Both the position numbers and the translations under genes were made by a program. This document shows, piece by piece, positions 31,097-39,426 of a stretch of 64,000 nucleotides of DNA. Below the pieces are notes generated by a model. It did no database searches and was not told the DNA's origin. It saw only the letters and a program-made list of their open reading frames with translations. The DNA comes from Hydrogenophaga sp. (GTDB lineage Bacteria; Pseudomonadota; Gammaproteobacteria; Burkholderiales; Burkholderiaceae_C). The stretch covers positions 1 through 64,000 of the forward strand of contig NZ_JAILWB010000015.1 in the NCBI RefSeq assembly GCF_025699295.1. Reading direction: 5' to 3'. How positions within the stretch are numbered: the first letter of the stretch is position 1; each line of letters starts with the position of its first letter.

Positions 31097-32551
31097 TCAG
31101 AAGCGTCCGGCCTGGAAACGCTGGCCCAGAACCTCCTGCAAGGTCTTGACGACGCGGAACGCGTCCTTGAGCTGGGAGCGCTCGAAATTGCTTACCTCTG
31201 TTGGACTCAGGAAGTTGTCAGGCGGTTGGCCCTGGGCCATCTGGCGCGCCTGGTGCCGGATGCGCGTAGCGGCCAGAAACTCCAGTGCGTCCCGCAGATC
31301 CCGCGAGCTGTTTTCGCTCAGGATGCCGCCGCTGGCAGCGTGCAGCAGCCGGTCATGCGTGTTGACGGATTCGTCCCCACCGCCCAGGGCGCATACCCGG
31401 GCCAGATCGACGATGGGCACGATGCCGTTGTGCTTGAGATCCACCGTGCCCTTGTGCTCGCCGCTGCGCAGCAGCGTGAGCTGGTTGAACATGCCCAGGG
31501 GGGGCTGGTGACTCAAGGCGTTGCCCACCATGTACGCCAGGAAGATGCTTTGCTTGCGGGTGCGTTCGAGCACATCGCGGCGCAATGTGCCCAGCAACTC
31601 GCTGCGACCGTGCACAGCCCGCATGTCGAAGAACACGCAGGTCAGCATCAGGGACTTCGGATCGGGTTCGTCAATCCAGCGCGCGAACAGATCGGCCCAA
31701 CGCCGCCGTGGCAGCCGCCAGGCGTCGTTCATGGCCATCATGTCTCCGGGGCAGTGCACGTAGCCGCACGCATGCAGGCCGTCGCAGACCTGTCTCGAGA
31801 ACGCCTTGAAGTACTCGCCGTGGCGCGCTTCGTCATAGCTGTCGTCCAGCACCAGGGCATTGTCCTGATCGGTCTTTGCGGTCTGCTCGCTGCGCGCCTG
31901 GGAGCCGGCCGCTACCCAGGCGTAGTCGACCGGGGGAGGCCCCAACTGGCTCTCGGCGAGATGCAGCAACCGGGTCGTGACGGCGTCGGTGATGGTGGTG
32001 ATGATGTGGCCCGTGCCGTAGGCCGAGGCGCCAGCGGCGGCAAGGCTTTGCTGGAGCTGCGGTACTTTGGCGACCGCCTTCTGCAGGCCCTCGATCGTGG
32101 TCTGCTTGTGGATCTCGCCGGCCATGTAGACCGCCGAACCGCTGTTGTGCTCGGTCAGGTCGTTGGCGGTAAGCATGCCGACCACGCGCTGCCCATCGAG
32201 CACCGGCATGTGGTGCACGTTGTGCCGTGCCATCACCAGCAGCGCGTCGAAGGCCATGCCCTCGACGTCGGCGCACACCGGCGCGAGCGTGGCAACGTCC
32301 ATGACCGGGCGCTGTGTGTCGATGCCGGTGGCCACGACCCGGTTGCGAAGGTCGCGGTCGGTCACCAGGCCGAACAGCACCCCCTGCTCGACGATCAACA
32401 CCGAGGACACACGCTGCTCGCTCATGAGTTGAGCCGCGTCGCGGATGCTGGCGGTCGCGGGCAGCGCGACGGGCGCACGCTGGATCAGGGCGCGCAGCGG
32501 CGTGGCCAGAATGTCGGGGGCGGTATCGGTGGCATCTGAAGGTGGCGTCAT
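31097..32551 (-). CDS. CBS-pair protein with DUF294 nucleotidyltransferase-like domain
   Basis: 484 residues. Two CBS repeats (about 20-140; VSSVLIVEQGVLFGLVTDRD, HHMPVLDGQRVVGMLTAND) should bind an adenine nucleotide. A GlnD-like nucleotidyltransferase core follows with GSQARSEQTAKTDQDNALV, where the DxD metal pair is kept, and a helical DUF294 C-terminal domain completes it. The family is repeatedly encoded next to SSS symporters and the exonuclease fusion, suggesting post-translational control of uptake by energy state. It is convergent with the exonuclease gene and divergent from the second symporter operon. Confidence 0.92.
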   Translation of the reverse strand: MTPPSDATDTAPDILATPLRALIQRAPVALPATASIRDAAQLMSEQRVSSVLIVEQGVLFGLVTDRDLRNRVVATGIDTQRPVMDVATLAPVCADVEGMAFDALLVMARHNVHHMPVLDGQRVVGMLTANDLTEHNSGSAVYMAGEIHKQTTIEGLQKAVAKVPQLQQSLAAAGASAYGTGHIITTITDAVTTRLLHLAESQLGPPPVDYAWVAAGSQARSEQTAKTDQDNALVLDDSYDEARHGEYFKAFSRQVCDGLHACGYVHCPGDMMAMNDAWRLPRRRWADLFARWIDEPDPKSLMLTCVFFDMRAVHGRSELLGTLRRDVLERTRKQSIFLAYMVGNALSHQPPLGMFNQLTLLRSGEHKGTVDLKHNGIVPIVDLARVCALGGGDESVNTHDRLLHAASGGILSENSSRDLRDALEFLAATRIRHQARQMAQGQPPDNFLSPTEVSNFERSQLKDAFRVVKTLQEVLGQRFQAGRF

Positions 32552-32617
32552 GGCACCGCAATGGTGTCATGAACGAGTACTTTGGTCATCCCGCGAAGCG
32601 CCCCCCGTCGACTTTGC

Positions 32618-32674
32618 GGGTATACCCCTAGAGGGTTTCGCCTCGCCTTGGCGGTTGGCGCAAGCTTTTGTAAG
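32618..32674 (+). promoter_or_regulatory. Promoter-proximal motifs of symporter operon 2
   Basis: A perfect palindrome GGGTATACCC (32618-32627) overlaps CCCTAGAGGG (32626-32635); TACCCCT within it fits the NarL/LuxR-type half-site TACYYMT. GCGCAA, a T-rich run and TGTAAG follow at 32658-32674. The arrangement copies that at 19112-19168. I infer a common activator, possibly a LuxR-type regulator coded elsewhere. Confidence 0.45.
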
Positions 32675-32724
32675 AACTCGGTAAGGTAGCGCTCCAGAAT
32701 GGCGCCAAGCTACCCGAGGGCTTC

Positions 32725-33021
32725 ATGCTGCTGTTTGTCTCCGCTGTCAAACTCGTTGCCGAAATTGCCCTGCTTGCCCTGTTCGGCCAGTGGGTGCTGG
32801 GTCTATTGGCCGGCAAACAAAAGAACCAGAACCTGTTCTATCAGGTGCTGCAGCAGGTGGGCCTGCCTTTTGTGAAAGTTGCCCGCTTCCTGACCCCCAG
32901 GCTCGTGCTCGAACGCCACCTCCCTCTGGTGGCGTTCCTGCTTCTGGCCTTCATCTGGCTGGCGGCGACCTGGGCCAAGATCAACCACTGTCTCAAGATC
33001 GGGGTGGCGCTGTGTCAGTGA
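32725..33021 (+). CDS. Small membrane protein at the head of symporter operon 2
   Basis: 98 residues with an N-terminal helix (LLFVSAVKLVAEIALLALFG), a soluble amphipathic middle and a second helix (HLPLVAFLLLAFIWLAATW). No family recognised. Its TGA overlaps a GTG start of the TPR gene, so the two are translationally coupled; an assembly or stability role for the transporter is a guess. Confidence 0.8.
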   Translation: MLLFVSAVKLVAEIALLALFGQWVLGLLAGKQKNQNLFYQVLQQVGLPFVKVARFLTPRLVLERHLPLVAFLLLAFIWLAATWAKINHCLKIGVALCQ

Positions 33022-33593
33022 ACCGATCCCTCAATCAGATGTTCGCGCGCTGGCAGATTCGTGTCCTGGTGCTGCTTGGCCAGCGCCAGGCAGCGCTTGA
33101 CCGCCTGGACGCGTGGCTGCAGAACGACTCCGCCAACGTGTACGCCCTCGCGACGCAGGCCCATCTTCTGGCGGAGATGGGGGACAAGCCCAGAGCCTTG
33201 CTGGCCCTTCAGCGCCAGGTGGCCTTGCAGCCGCAAGCAGCGCCCGGATGGTTCAACCTCGGATTCCTCAGCGAAGAAATGGGCCTGCTGGAGCAGGCAG
33301 AAGACGCGTTCCGGCGCGCACTCGACATCGATCCCAGGCTCGATCGCGCCTGGTACGGCCTGGCGTTGAGCCTCATCCGCCAGCGGCGCTTCGACGAAGC
33401 CGTCATCGCGCTGCGCAAGAACACAGAACTGCAACCCATGAGCCCCTACGGCTGGTACCAGCTGGCCCGGGTTCATGTCGACCGGCAAGAACCCGAGGAG
33501 GCGGCGAAGATCATTCGCCACCTGCGCGGGTTCGAGCCCAAAGTGGCTGCGCAGCTGGAGCGTGAGACCGGCCTGGGTACATCCCGGGCCTGA
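33012..33593 (+). CDS. TPR-repeat protein
   Basis: 193 residues made of at least four tetratricopeptide repeats (for example VYALATQAHLLAEMGDKPRA, GWFNLGFLSEEMGLLEQAED, AWYGLALSLIRQRRFDEAV). No signal peptide is seen. It starts with GTG at 33012, or with GTG at 33018 that overlaps the upstream stop as GTGA; no ATG is available at this end. TPR proteins mediate protein contacts; in this operon it could link the membrane protein and the symporter. Confidence 0.88.
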   Translation: MSVNRSLNQMFARWQIRVLVLLGQRQAALDRLDAWLQNDSANVYALATQAHLLAEMGDKPRALLALQRQVALQPQAAPGWFNLGFLSEEMGLLEQAEDAFRRALDIDPRLDRAWYGLALSLIRQRRFDEAVIALRKNTELQPMSPYGWYQLARVHVDRQEPEEAAKIIRHLRGFEPKVAAQLERETGLGTSRA

Positions 33594-33738
33594 ATCGCGC
33601 AACGGCCATGTGGCTGGAAAAAGGGGTCTATGGCGCCAGCTGTCGACCGAAAAACGCGGACCGGTTGCAGGCCGTCTGGAGGAGATGGGCGGTGTTCGTG
33701 ACGTGCCCGAAAGGGTGTTGTTGATGGAGGTCGATCGC

Positions 33739-33999
33739 ATGGAACTGACAGACAAGCACCGCCGTTACTGGCGGAAGAACCTGAACATCACGGCCACATT
33801 GCTCGCAATATGGTTCGTGGTCACATTCGTCGTGAGCTACTTCGCCCGCGAACTGAACTTCAACTTCTTTGGTTGGCCGTTCAGCTTCTGGGTGGGCGCG
33901 CAAGGGGCCCTGGTGGTGTATGTGGCCATCATCGGTTACTACGCCTGGTACATGAACAAACTCGACATCGAGCACGGTGTCGAAGAGACCGAGGAGTAA
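33739..33999 (+). CDS. DUF4212 small subunit of sodium:solute symporter 2
   Basis: 86 residues, two helices (TATLLAIWFVVTFVVSYFA and GALVVYVAIIGYYAWYM), same length and layout as the small subunit at 19285. GGAGG eight bases before the ATG at 33739 decides the start; an ATG at 33724 lies on that ribosome site. The large subunit starts four bases after the stop. Confidence 0.93.
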   Translation: MELTDKHRRYWRKNLNITATLLAIWFVVTFVVSYFARELNFNFFGWPFSFWVGAQGALVVYVAIIGYYAWYMNKLDIEHGVEETEE

Positions 34000-34003
34000 C
34001 ACC

Positions 34004-36115
34004 ATGGCTGGCATGTTTGAAACTGCAGGCGCGGGCGGAGGCTCCAACAAGGCCTTCAAGCAACAACTCAACAAGGTGTACAAGTGGTACACGGGCGGCT
34101 TCTTCGTCTTCGTCGTGGCCCTGGCCATCCTCGAGCAGATGGGGCTGTCACGCGAATGGATCGGCTTCATCTTCCTCCTGGCCACGATCGGCCTGTACGC
34201 GGGCATCGGCATCATGAGCCGCACGACCGATGCTGCCGAGTACTACGTCGCGGGGCGTCGGGTGCCAGCCGTGTACAACGGCATGGCCACGGGCGCCGAC
34301 TGGATGTCCGCCGCGTCGTTCATCGGCATGGCCGGCACGCTGTACCTGACCGGCTACGGCGGCCTGGCCTTCATCATGGGATGGACGGGTGGCTATTGCC
34401 TGGTGGCGTTGTTCCTGGCGCCCTACCTGCGCAAGTTCGGCCAGTTCACCATTCCTGACTTCCTGGGTGAGCGCTACGGTGGCAACCTGCCCCGCTTCAT
34501 CGGCATCTTTGCCGCCATCCTGTGCTCGTTCACCTATGTGGTGGCGCAGATCTACGGTGTCGGTCTCATCACCTCGCGCCTGACCGGCGTGGCGTTCGAG
34601 CTCGGTGTGTTCCTGGGTCTGGGTGGCATTCTGGTGTGCTCCTTCCTGGGTGGCATGCGCGCGGTGACGTGGACGCAGGTGGCGCAGTACATCATCCTGA
34701 TCATTGCGTACATGATCCCGGTGGTGTGGCTTTCGGTGAAGCAGACCAGCGTGCCCGTGCCGCAGGCCATCTACGGCCAGCAGCTGCAGAAGGTGACGCA
34801 GGCCGAGGCCAAGCTGATCGCCGACCCGAAAGAGATCGAGGTTCGCGACATTTACAAACAGCGTTCCGCAGAGCTGGCCGAGAAGCTCAAGGACCCGGCT
34901 ACTGCGCTCGCCGCGGACAAGGCCGCTGCAGAGGCCAAGCTGGCAGAACTGCGCGCGGCCAACGCACCGTCTGCCGACATCACCGCAGCCGAGAAGGCGC
35001 TCAGCGGCCTGCCGGGCGATGCGGCAGCCGCCAGGACCGCCTGGACCAAGGCCAAGGCCGCTGCCGATGCCAAGAGCAGGCCGCTCAACGGTATGCCGCG
35101 TCACGCGCAGCAGTTCGCCGGAGATCCGAATGGCGACGAGGCTGCAAAGTCTGCTTTCGACACCTCGCGGCGAAATTTCCTGGCCCTCATCTTCTGCCTG
35201 ATGATCGGTACGGCGGCGCTGCCCCACATCCTGATGCGCTACTACACGGTGCCCAGTGTGAAAGAGGCGCGCCAGTCGGTGACCTGGTCGCTGTTCTTCA
35301 TCTTCCTGCTGTATTTCACCGCGCCGGCCCTGGCCGTGCTGGTGAAGTACGAGGTGTTGACCGTGCTCGTGGGCACGCCTTTCAACAACCTGCCGGAATG
35401 GATAGCGGCGTGGAACAAGGTGGACCCGGGCCTGCTGTCGGTGACCGACATCAACAAGGACGGCCTGCTGCAGCTCAATGAAATGAGCATCGGCGGCGAC
35501 ATCATCGTGCTGGCCGCGCCCGCCATTGGTGGCCTGCCGTACGTGGTGTCGGGTCTGGTGGCCGCAGGCGGCCTGGCCGCCGCGCTGTCCACCGCCGACG
35601 GCCTGCTGCTGACGATCGCCAACGCGCTTTCGCACGACCTGTACTACAAGATGATCGATCCCAACGCCTCCACGGCCCGCCGCGTGACCATCTCCAAGGT
35701 CCTGCTGCTGATCGTGGCCTTGTGCGCGGCGTACGTGGCGGCCCAGAAGCCAGCGGACATCCTGTTCCTGGTCTCCGCGGCGTTCTCGTTCGCGGCGGCG
35801 GCGTTCTTCCCGGCGCTGGTGCTGGGAATCTTCTGGAAACGAGCCACTGGAACGGCCGCCTCGATCGGCATGGCCGCCGGTCTGGGCGTGACGTTCTACT
35901 ACATGGTGACGACCCAACCCTGGCTGCGTGGTGTCTTCGGCGTGACCTCGCCCGTCGAACTCTGGTGGGGCATCCAGCCGATCTCGGCAGGCCTGTTCGG
36001 CGTGCCGGTGGGTTTTGCCATCATCATCCTGCTCAGCTTCGTGACCCCGGCCCCCAGCCGCAAGGTGCAGGAGCTGGTGGAGCATGTGCGCTACCCGAGC
36101 CTGAAGATGTCCTGA
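34004..36115 (+). CDS. Sodium:solute symporter large subunit 2, with a long helical insert
   Basis: 703-residue SSS transporter of the VC_2705 type (ADWMSAASFIGMAGTLYLTG, AAGGLAAALSTADGLLLTIAN). It is about 85 residues longer than symporter 1, largely because of a charged Ala/Lys/Glu-rich segment at about residues 250-385 placed between two membrane helices; symporter 1 has a short loop there. A second soluble loop holds a complete EF-hand sequence, DINKDGLLQLNE (Asp482 to Glu493). GAGGAG precedes the ATG. Carboxylate substrate inferred as for symporter 1; the two may differ in affinity or regulation. Confidence 0.93.
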   Translation: MAGMFETAGAGGGSNKAFKQQLNKVYKWYTGGFFVFVVALAILEQMGLSREWIGFIFLLATIGLYAGIGIMSRTTDAAEYYVAGRRVPAVYNGMATGADWMSAASFIGMAGTLYLTGYGGLAFIMGWTGGYCLVALFLAPYLRKFGQFTIPDFLGERYGGNLPRFIGIFAAILCSFTYVVAQIYGVGLITSRLTGVAFELGVFLGLGGILVCSFLGGMRAVTWTQVAQYIILIIAYMIPVVWLSVKQTSVPVPQAIYGQQLQKVTQAEAKLIADPKEIEVRDIYKQRSAELAEKLKDPATALAADKAAAEAKLAELRAANAPSADITAAEKALSGLPGDAAAARTAWTKAKAAADAKSRPLNGMPRHAQQFAGDPNGDEAAKSAFDTSRRNFLALIFCLMIGTAALPHILMRYYTVPSVKEARQSVTWSLFFIFLLYFTAPALAVLVKYEVLTVLVGTPFNNLPEWIAAWNKVDPGLLSVTDINKDGLLQLNEMSIGGDIIVLAAPAIGGLPYVVSGLVAAGGLAAALSTADGLLLTIANALSHDLYYKMIDPNASTARRVTISKVLLLIVALCAAYVAAQKPADILFLVSAAFSFAAAAFFPALVLGIFWKRATGTAASIGMAAGLGVTFYYMVTTQPWLRGVFGVTSPVELWWGIQPISAGLFGVPVGFAIIILLSFVTPAPSRKVQELVEHVRYPSLKMS

Positions 36116-36138
36116 TTCCCAGGCATTTTTCCCTGTTC

Positions 36139-36207
36139 GACCCACCCGGCGCAGCGCCGCCCGGTGGGTCCCCGACCCGGCCCGTTTTGCGACGCGCCGG
36201 GTTTTTT
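36139..36207 (+). terminator. Tandem hairpin terminator after symporter 2
   Basis: GACCCACC/GGTGGGTC (36139-36146 and 36163-36170) form a first hairpin. ACCCGGC/GCCGGGT (36175-36181 and 36196-36202) form a second, followed directly by six T. The second hairpin overlaps the rpsF promoter. Confidence 0.85.
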
Positions 36208-36215
36208 GCTAGAAT
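36187..36215 (+). promoter_or_regulatory. Sigma-70 promoter of the rpsF operon
   Basis: TTGCGA (36187-36192), a 17-base spacer and TAGAAT (36210-36215). The -35 element lies in the loop of the upstream terminator hairpin and the spacer contains its 3-prime arm and T tract. Confidence 0.65.
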
Positions 36216-36263
36216 CGCGGGCTTGCCTTGCTGCACCCCAACCGACGCTGGGGGTAGCTTTCA

Positions 36264-36293
36264 CCGAAAACGCCATCCTGTCAGGATGGCGTT
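36264..36293 (+). promoter_or_regulatory. Candidate S6:S18 autoregulatory leader hairpin
   Basis: An 11-base perfect stem AACGCCATCCT/AGGATGGCGTT (36269-36279 and 36283-36293) with a 3-base loop lies 20 bases before the rpsF start, and a CCG triplet (36264-36266) sits just 5-prime of it. Known rpsF leaders bound by the S6:S18 complex have a hairpin with a CCG element near the ribosome site. The exact fold was not verified. Confidence 0.5.
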
Positions 36294-36313
36294 GTCATCC
36301 ACAAGGAGAGTCC

Positions 36314-36700
36314 ATGCGTCACTATGAAATCGTCTTGCTGATCCATCCGGATCAAAGCGAACAGGTTCCGGCCATGCTGGAACGCTACAAGGGCATGATC
36401 ACCGCCGGCGGCGGCAAGATCCACCGTGTTGAAGACTGGGGTCGTCGCCAGATGGCCTACCAGATCAACAAGCTGTCCAAGGCCCATTACCTGTGCGTCA
36501 ACATCGAAGCCGATCAGGCCGTGATGTCCGAACTGGAGCACGCGTTCAGGTTCAACGACGCGGTCCTTCGTCACCTCACGGTGCTGCGCAAGAAGGCCGA
36601 TACCGGTCCGTCGGCCATGATGAAGTCTGTCGAGCGCGAGGAAGCCCGCAAGCTTCAGCAGCCGGCGTCGCATCAATCGCAGGAACAGGCCGCCGCATAA
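36314..36700 (+). CDS. rpsF: 30S ribosomal protein S6
   Basis: 128-residue S6 of the small-subunit platform, which pairs with S18. [19 protein letters not shown], the [12 protein letters not shown] strand and [13 protein letters not shown] are conserved. The C-terminal tail is polar and Ala/Gln-rich, as in many beta-proteobacteria. ATG follows AAGGAGAG. First gene of rpsF-priB-rpsR-rplI. Confidence 0.98.
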   Translation: MRHYEIVLLIHPDQSEQVPAMLERYKGMITAGGGKIHRVEDWGRRQMAYQINKLSKAHYLCVNIEADQAVMSELEHAFRFNDAVLRHLTVLRKKADTGPSAMMKSVEREEARKLQQPASHQSQEQAAA

Positions 36701-36725
36701 GCCCGCGGCGCGACGTCGTCATCGG

Positions 36726-37013
36726 GTGAACCGTCTCCAGTTGTCGGCCGTGGTGGTGCAGGTTCAGAGCCTGCGATACACACCGGCAGGCGTCCCGGCC
36801 GTCAACCTCGTGCTTGAACACGAGTCCCAGGTCGTCGAGATGGACACCCCGAGACAGGTGAAACTGCAGCTGAGGGCCGTGGCCTTCGGTGCCCAGGCCG
36901 AGATCCTCTCCCGACAGGGACTTGACGCGGTCTGTGAGTTTCACGGCTTCATGACGAATGCGCGCAATGGCAAAGGCGTGGTGTTCCACATCCAGGATTT
37001 CAGCAAAACATAG
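36726..37013 (+). CDS. priB: Primosomal replication protein N (PriB)
   Basis: 95-residue OB-fold single-strand DNA-binding protein that helps PriA restart stalled forks. [41 protein letters not shown] are family segments. It starts with GTG at 36726; no upstream ATG in frame fits. The place between rpsF and rpsR is the standard one in beta- and gamma-proteobacteria. Confidence 0.95.
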   Translation: MNRLQLSAVVVQVQSLRYTPAGVPAVNLVLEHESQVVEMDTPRQVKLQLRAVAFGAQAEILSRQGLDAVCEFHGFMTNARNGKGVVFHIQDFSKT

Positions 37014-37024
37014 GAAGGCCCATC

Positions 37025-37306
37025 ATGGCTGCACCCAAGCGATTCAACAAAGACAAGCGCCCCAAGCGCAACACCCAATCACTGCTCTTCAAGCGCAAGC
37101 GTTTCTGCCGCTTCACCGTAGCGAACGTGGAAGAGGTCGACTACAAGGACGTGGATGTCCTGCGCGACTTCATTGCCGAGAACGGCAAGATCATCCCGGC
37201 GCGCCTGACCGGCACCCGTGCGTTCTACCAGCGCCAGGTCAACACCGCCATCAAGCGCGCGCGTTTCCTGGGCATGCTGCCCTACAGCGACCAGCATCGC
37301 GTCTGA
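37025..37306 (+). CDS. rpsR: 30S ribosomal protein S18
   Basis: 93 residues with the conserved core [42 protein letters not shown] and FLGMLPY. Binds S6 and 16S rRNA. A lysine/arginine-rich N-terminal extension precedes the core. Eleven bases separate it from priB. Confidence 0.98.
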   Translation: MAAPKRFNKDKRPKRNTQSLLFKRKRFCRFTVANVEEVDYKDVDVLRDFIAENGKIIPARLTGTRAFYQRQVNTAIKRARFLGMLPYSDQHRV

Positions 37307-37319
37307 AAGAGAGACTGAC

Positions 37320-37772
37320 ATGCAAATCATCCTGCTCGACAAAGTTGTCAATCTCGGCGCCCTGGGCGATGTGGTCAAGGTCAAGGACGGCTATGCCCGC
37401 AACTTCCTGATCCCCACCGGCCGTGCCCGCCGTGCCACCCAGAACGCCATCGCCGAATTCGAGGCGCGCCGTGCCGAACTGGAGAAGGTGGCGGCTGCGC
37501 GCCACGCCGAAGCGCAAGCCCTGGGCGAGAAGCTCAGCGCCGTGACGGTCAAGCTGTCGCAAAAGGCCGGCGTGGACGGCCGTCTGTTCGGCTCCGTGAC
37601 CAACCACGACGTGTCCGAAGAGCTGAACAAGCAAGGTTTTACCGTGTCGAAGTCGCAAGTGCGCATGCCCAACGGCCCGCTCAAGAATGTGGGTGACTAC
37701 ACGGTTAGCGTGAACCTGCATACCGACGTGACGGTGGACGTCAACGTCTCGGTGCTCGGCGAAACCGCTTGA
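37320..37772 (+). CDS. rplI: 50S ribosomal protein L9
   Basis: 150 residues: N-terminal 23S rRNA-binding domain ([32 protein letters not shown] region with the L9 signature), long connecting helix ([19 protein letters not shown]) and C-terminal domain. The ATG at 37320 follows AGAGA and gives the standard N-terminus. A strong terminator lies 25 bases after the stop. Confidence 0.98.
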   Translation: MQIILLDKVVNLGALGDVVKVKDGYARNFLIPTGRARRATQNAIAEFEARRAELEKVAAARHAEAQALGEKLSAVTVKLSQKAGVDGRLFGSVTNHDVSEELNKQGFTVSKSQVRMPNGPLKNVGDYTVSVNLHTDVTVDVNVSVLGETA

Positions 37773-37796
37773 GCCTCTCGCAGCTCCGGCTGCCAG

Positions 37797-37828
37797 AAGC
37801 CGCTGCCTCCGGGCAGCGGCTTTTTTTT
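37797..37828 (+). terminator. Intrinsic terminator of the rpsF-rplI operon
   Basis: AAGCCGCTGCC (37797-37807) pairs with GGCAGCGGCTT (37812-37822) around TCCG, followed by eight T (37821-37828). Confidence 0.95.
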
Positions 37829-37942
37829 CTGCCATGGCATTTGTCCCGGGTTCTGCACGCGATTCGCACCGGATGTCCACAGGTTTGTCCACCCCGCAAC
37901 AGCGCCCTGGGGCGTACCATAATCGTTTAGCTACAAGACCCC

Positions 37943-39361
37943 ATGTCCGCTGTCTTTTCCAACCCGTTTCCCGACTTCGATCCCGCCCTGGATGGCGCTG
38001 GTGATCGCCAGCTTGCGCAGTTGCGGGTGCCCCCGCATTCGATCGAAGCCGAGTCCAGCGTGCTCGGCGGCCTGCTGCTCGACAACGGTGCCTGGGACCG
38101 CGTCGCCGATCTGGTCAACGACTCGGATTTCTACCGATATGAACACCGGCTGACTTATTCGGCCATCGCCACGCTGGTCAATGCCAGCAAGCCGGCCGAC
38201 GTGGTGACGGTGTTCGAACATCTTCAGAACCTGGGCAAGGCGGAAGAGGCCGGCGGCCTGGCCTACCTCAATTCGCTGGCGCAGTACGTGCCCAGCGCGG
38301 CCAACATCCGCCGGTATGCCGAGATCGTGCGCGAGCGCGCCATCCTGCGCAAGCTGGTGGCCGCCAGCGACGAGATCGCCACCGCGGCTTTCAATACGCA
38401 GGGCAAGCCGGTGGACAAGATCCTCGACGAGGCCGAGCAGAAGATCTTCCACATTGGCGAGGAAGGCTCGCGCATGAAGGAGGGCTTTCAGGGCATGGAC
38501 AAGCTCGTGGTCGAGCTGCTCGACCGCGTGCAGGAAATGGCGGACAACCCCAACGACATCACCGGCGTGCCCACGGGTTTTGTCGACCTGGACCGCATGA
38601 CTTCCGGCCTGCAGGCCGGTGACCTGGTGGTGCTGGCCGCGCGGCCTTCCATGGGAAAGACCGCGTTCGCGATCAACATCGCCGAACACGTGGCCCTCAA
38701 TGAGGGCTTGCCTGTGGCGGTGTTTTCCATGGAAATGGGTGCCTCGCAGCTCGCAGTGCGTATCGTGGGTTCGATCGGACGCATCAACCAGTCCCACCTG
38801 CGCAATGGCAAGCTGACCGATGACGAGTGGCCGCGCCTGACCGAGGCCATCGAGAAGCTGCGCAACGTGTCACTGCACATCGACGAGACCCCCGGGCTCA
38901 ATCCCAGCGTGCTGCGCGCCAATGCCAGGCGCCTGGCACGCCAGTGCGGCAAGCTCGGGTTGATCGTGGTCGACTACCTTCAGCTCATGAGCGGCAGTGG
39001 CAGCGATGGGGACAACCGCGCCTCGGAGCTGGGAGAAATTTCGCGTGGCCTGAAGATGCTGGCCAAGGAACTGCAGTGCCCGGTGATCGCGCTGTCGCAG
39101 CTCAACCGCAGCGTGGAGACGCGCACCGACAAGCGCCCCATGATGAGCGATCTGCGCGAGTCTGGGGCCATCGAACAGGATGCGGACATCATCATGTTCA
39201 TTTACCGCGACGAGTACTACACCAAGGACGCGTGCAAGGAGCCGGGCGTTGCCGAAATTATCATTGGCAAGCAGCGCAATGGCCCCACGGGCACGGTCAA
39301 GCTGGCGTTCCTGAACATGCTCACGCGCTTCGAGAGCCTGGCCGGTGGCGGCGACTTCTGA
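37943..39361 (+). CDS. dnaB: Replicative DNA helicase
   Basis: Hexameric 5'-3' helicase of the replisome, 472 residues. The N-terminal primase-binding domain starts at PPHSIEAESSVLGGLLLDN. The RecA-like motor has Walker A RPSMGKTAF (Lys239), VFSMEMGASQL, Walker B LIVVDYLQLM and the arginine-finger segment with RESGAIEQDADII. No intein. It lies about 115 bases after the rplI terminator and so has its own promoter, which I could not pin down. Confidence 0.98.
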   Translation: MSAVFSNPFPDFDPALDGAGDRQLAQLRVPPHSIEAESSVLGGLLLDNGAWDRVADLVNDSDFYRYEHRLTYSAIATLVNASKPADVVTVFEHLQNLGKAEEAGGLAYLNSLAQYVPSAANIRRYAEIVRERAILRKLVAASDEIATAAFNTQGKPVDKILDEAEQKIFHIGEEGSRMKEGFQGMDKLVVELLDRVQEMADNPNDITGVPTGFVDLDRMTSGLQAGDLVVLAARPSMGKTAFAINIAEHVALNEGLPVAVFSMEMGASQLAVRIVGSIGRINQSHLRNGKLTDDEWPRLTEAIEKLRNVSLHIDETPGLNPSVLRANARRLARQCGKLGLIVVDYLQLMSGSGSDGDNRASELGEISRGLKMLAKELQCPVIALSQLNRSVETRTDKRPMMSDLRESGAIEQDADIIMFIYRDEYYTKDACKEPGVAEIIIGKQRNGPTGTVKLAFLNMLTRFESLAGGGDF

Positions 39362-39377
39362 ATCGTGGTCCGCCCAC

Positions 39378-39405
39378 AAAAAACCCGGCCATGGCCGGGT
39401 TTTTT
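39378..39405. terminator. Bidirectional terminator between dnaB and the phoH-like gene
   Basis: The 28 bases from 39378 to 39405 are a perfect palindrome centred between 39391 and 39392, with GC arms (CCCGGCC/GGCCGGG) flanked by A and T runs. It can therefore stop transcripts from either convergent gene. Confidence 0.9.
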
Positions 39406-39426
39406 AGTGGCGCAGCGATGTGGGAT

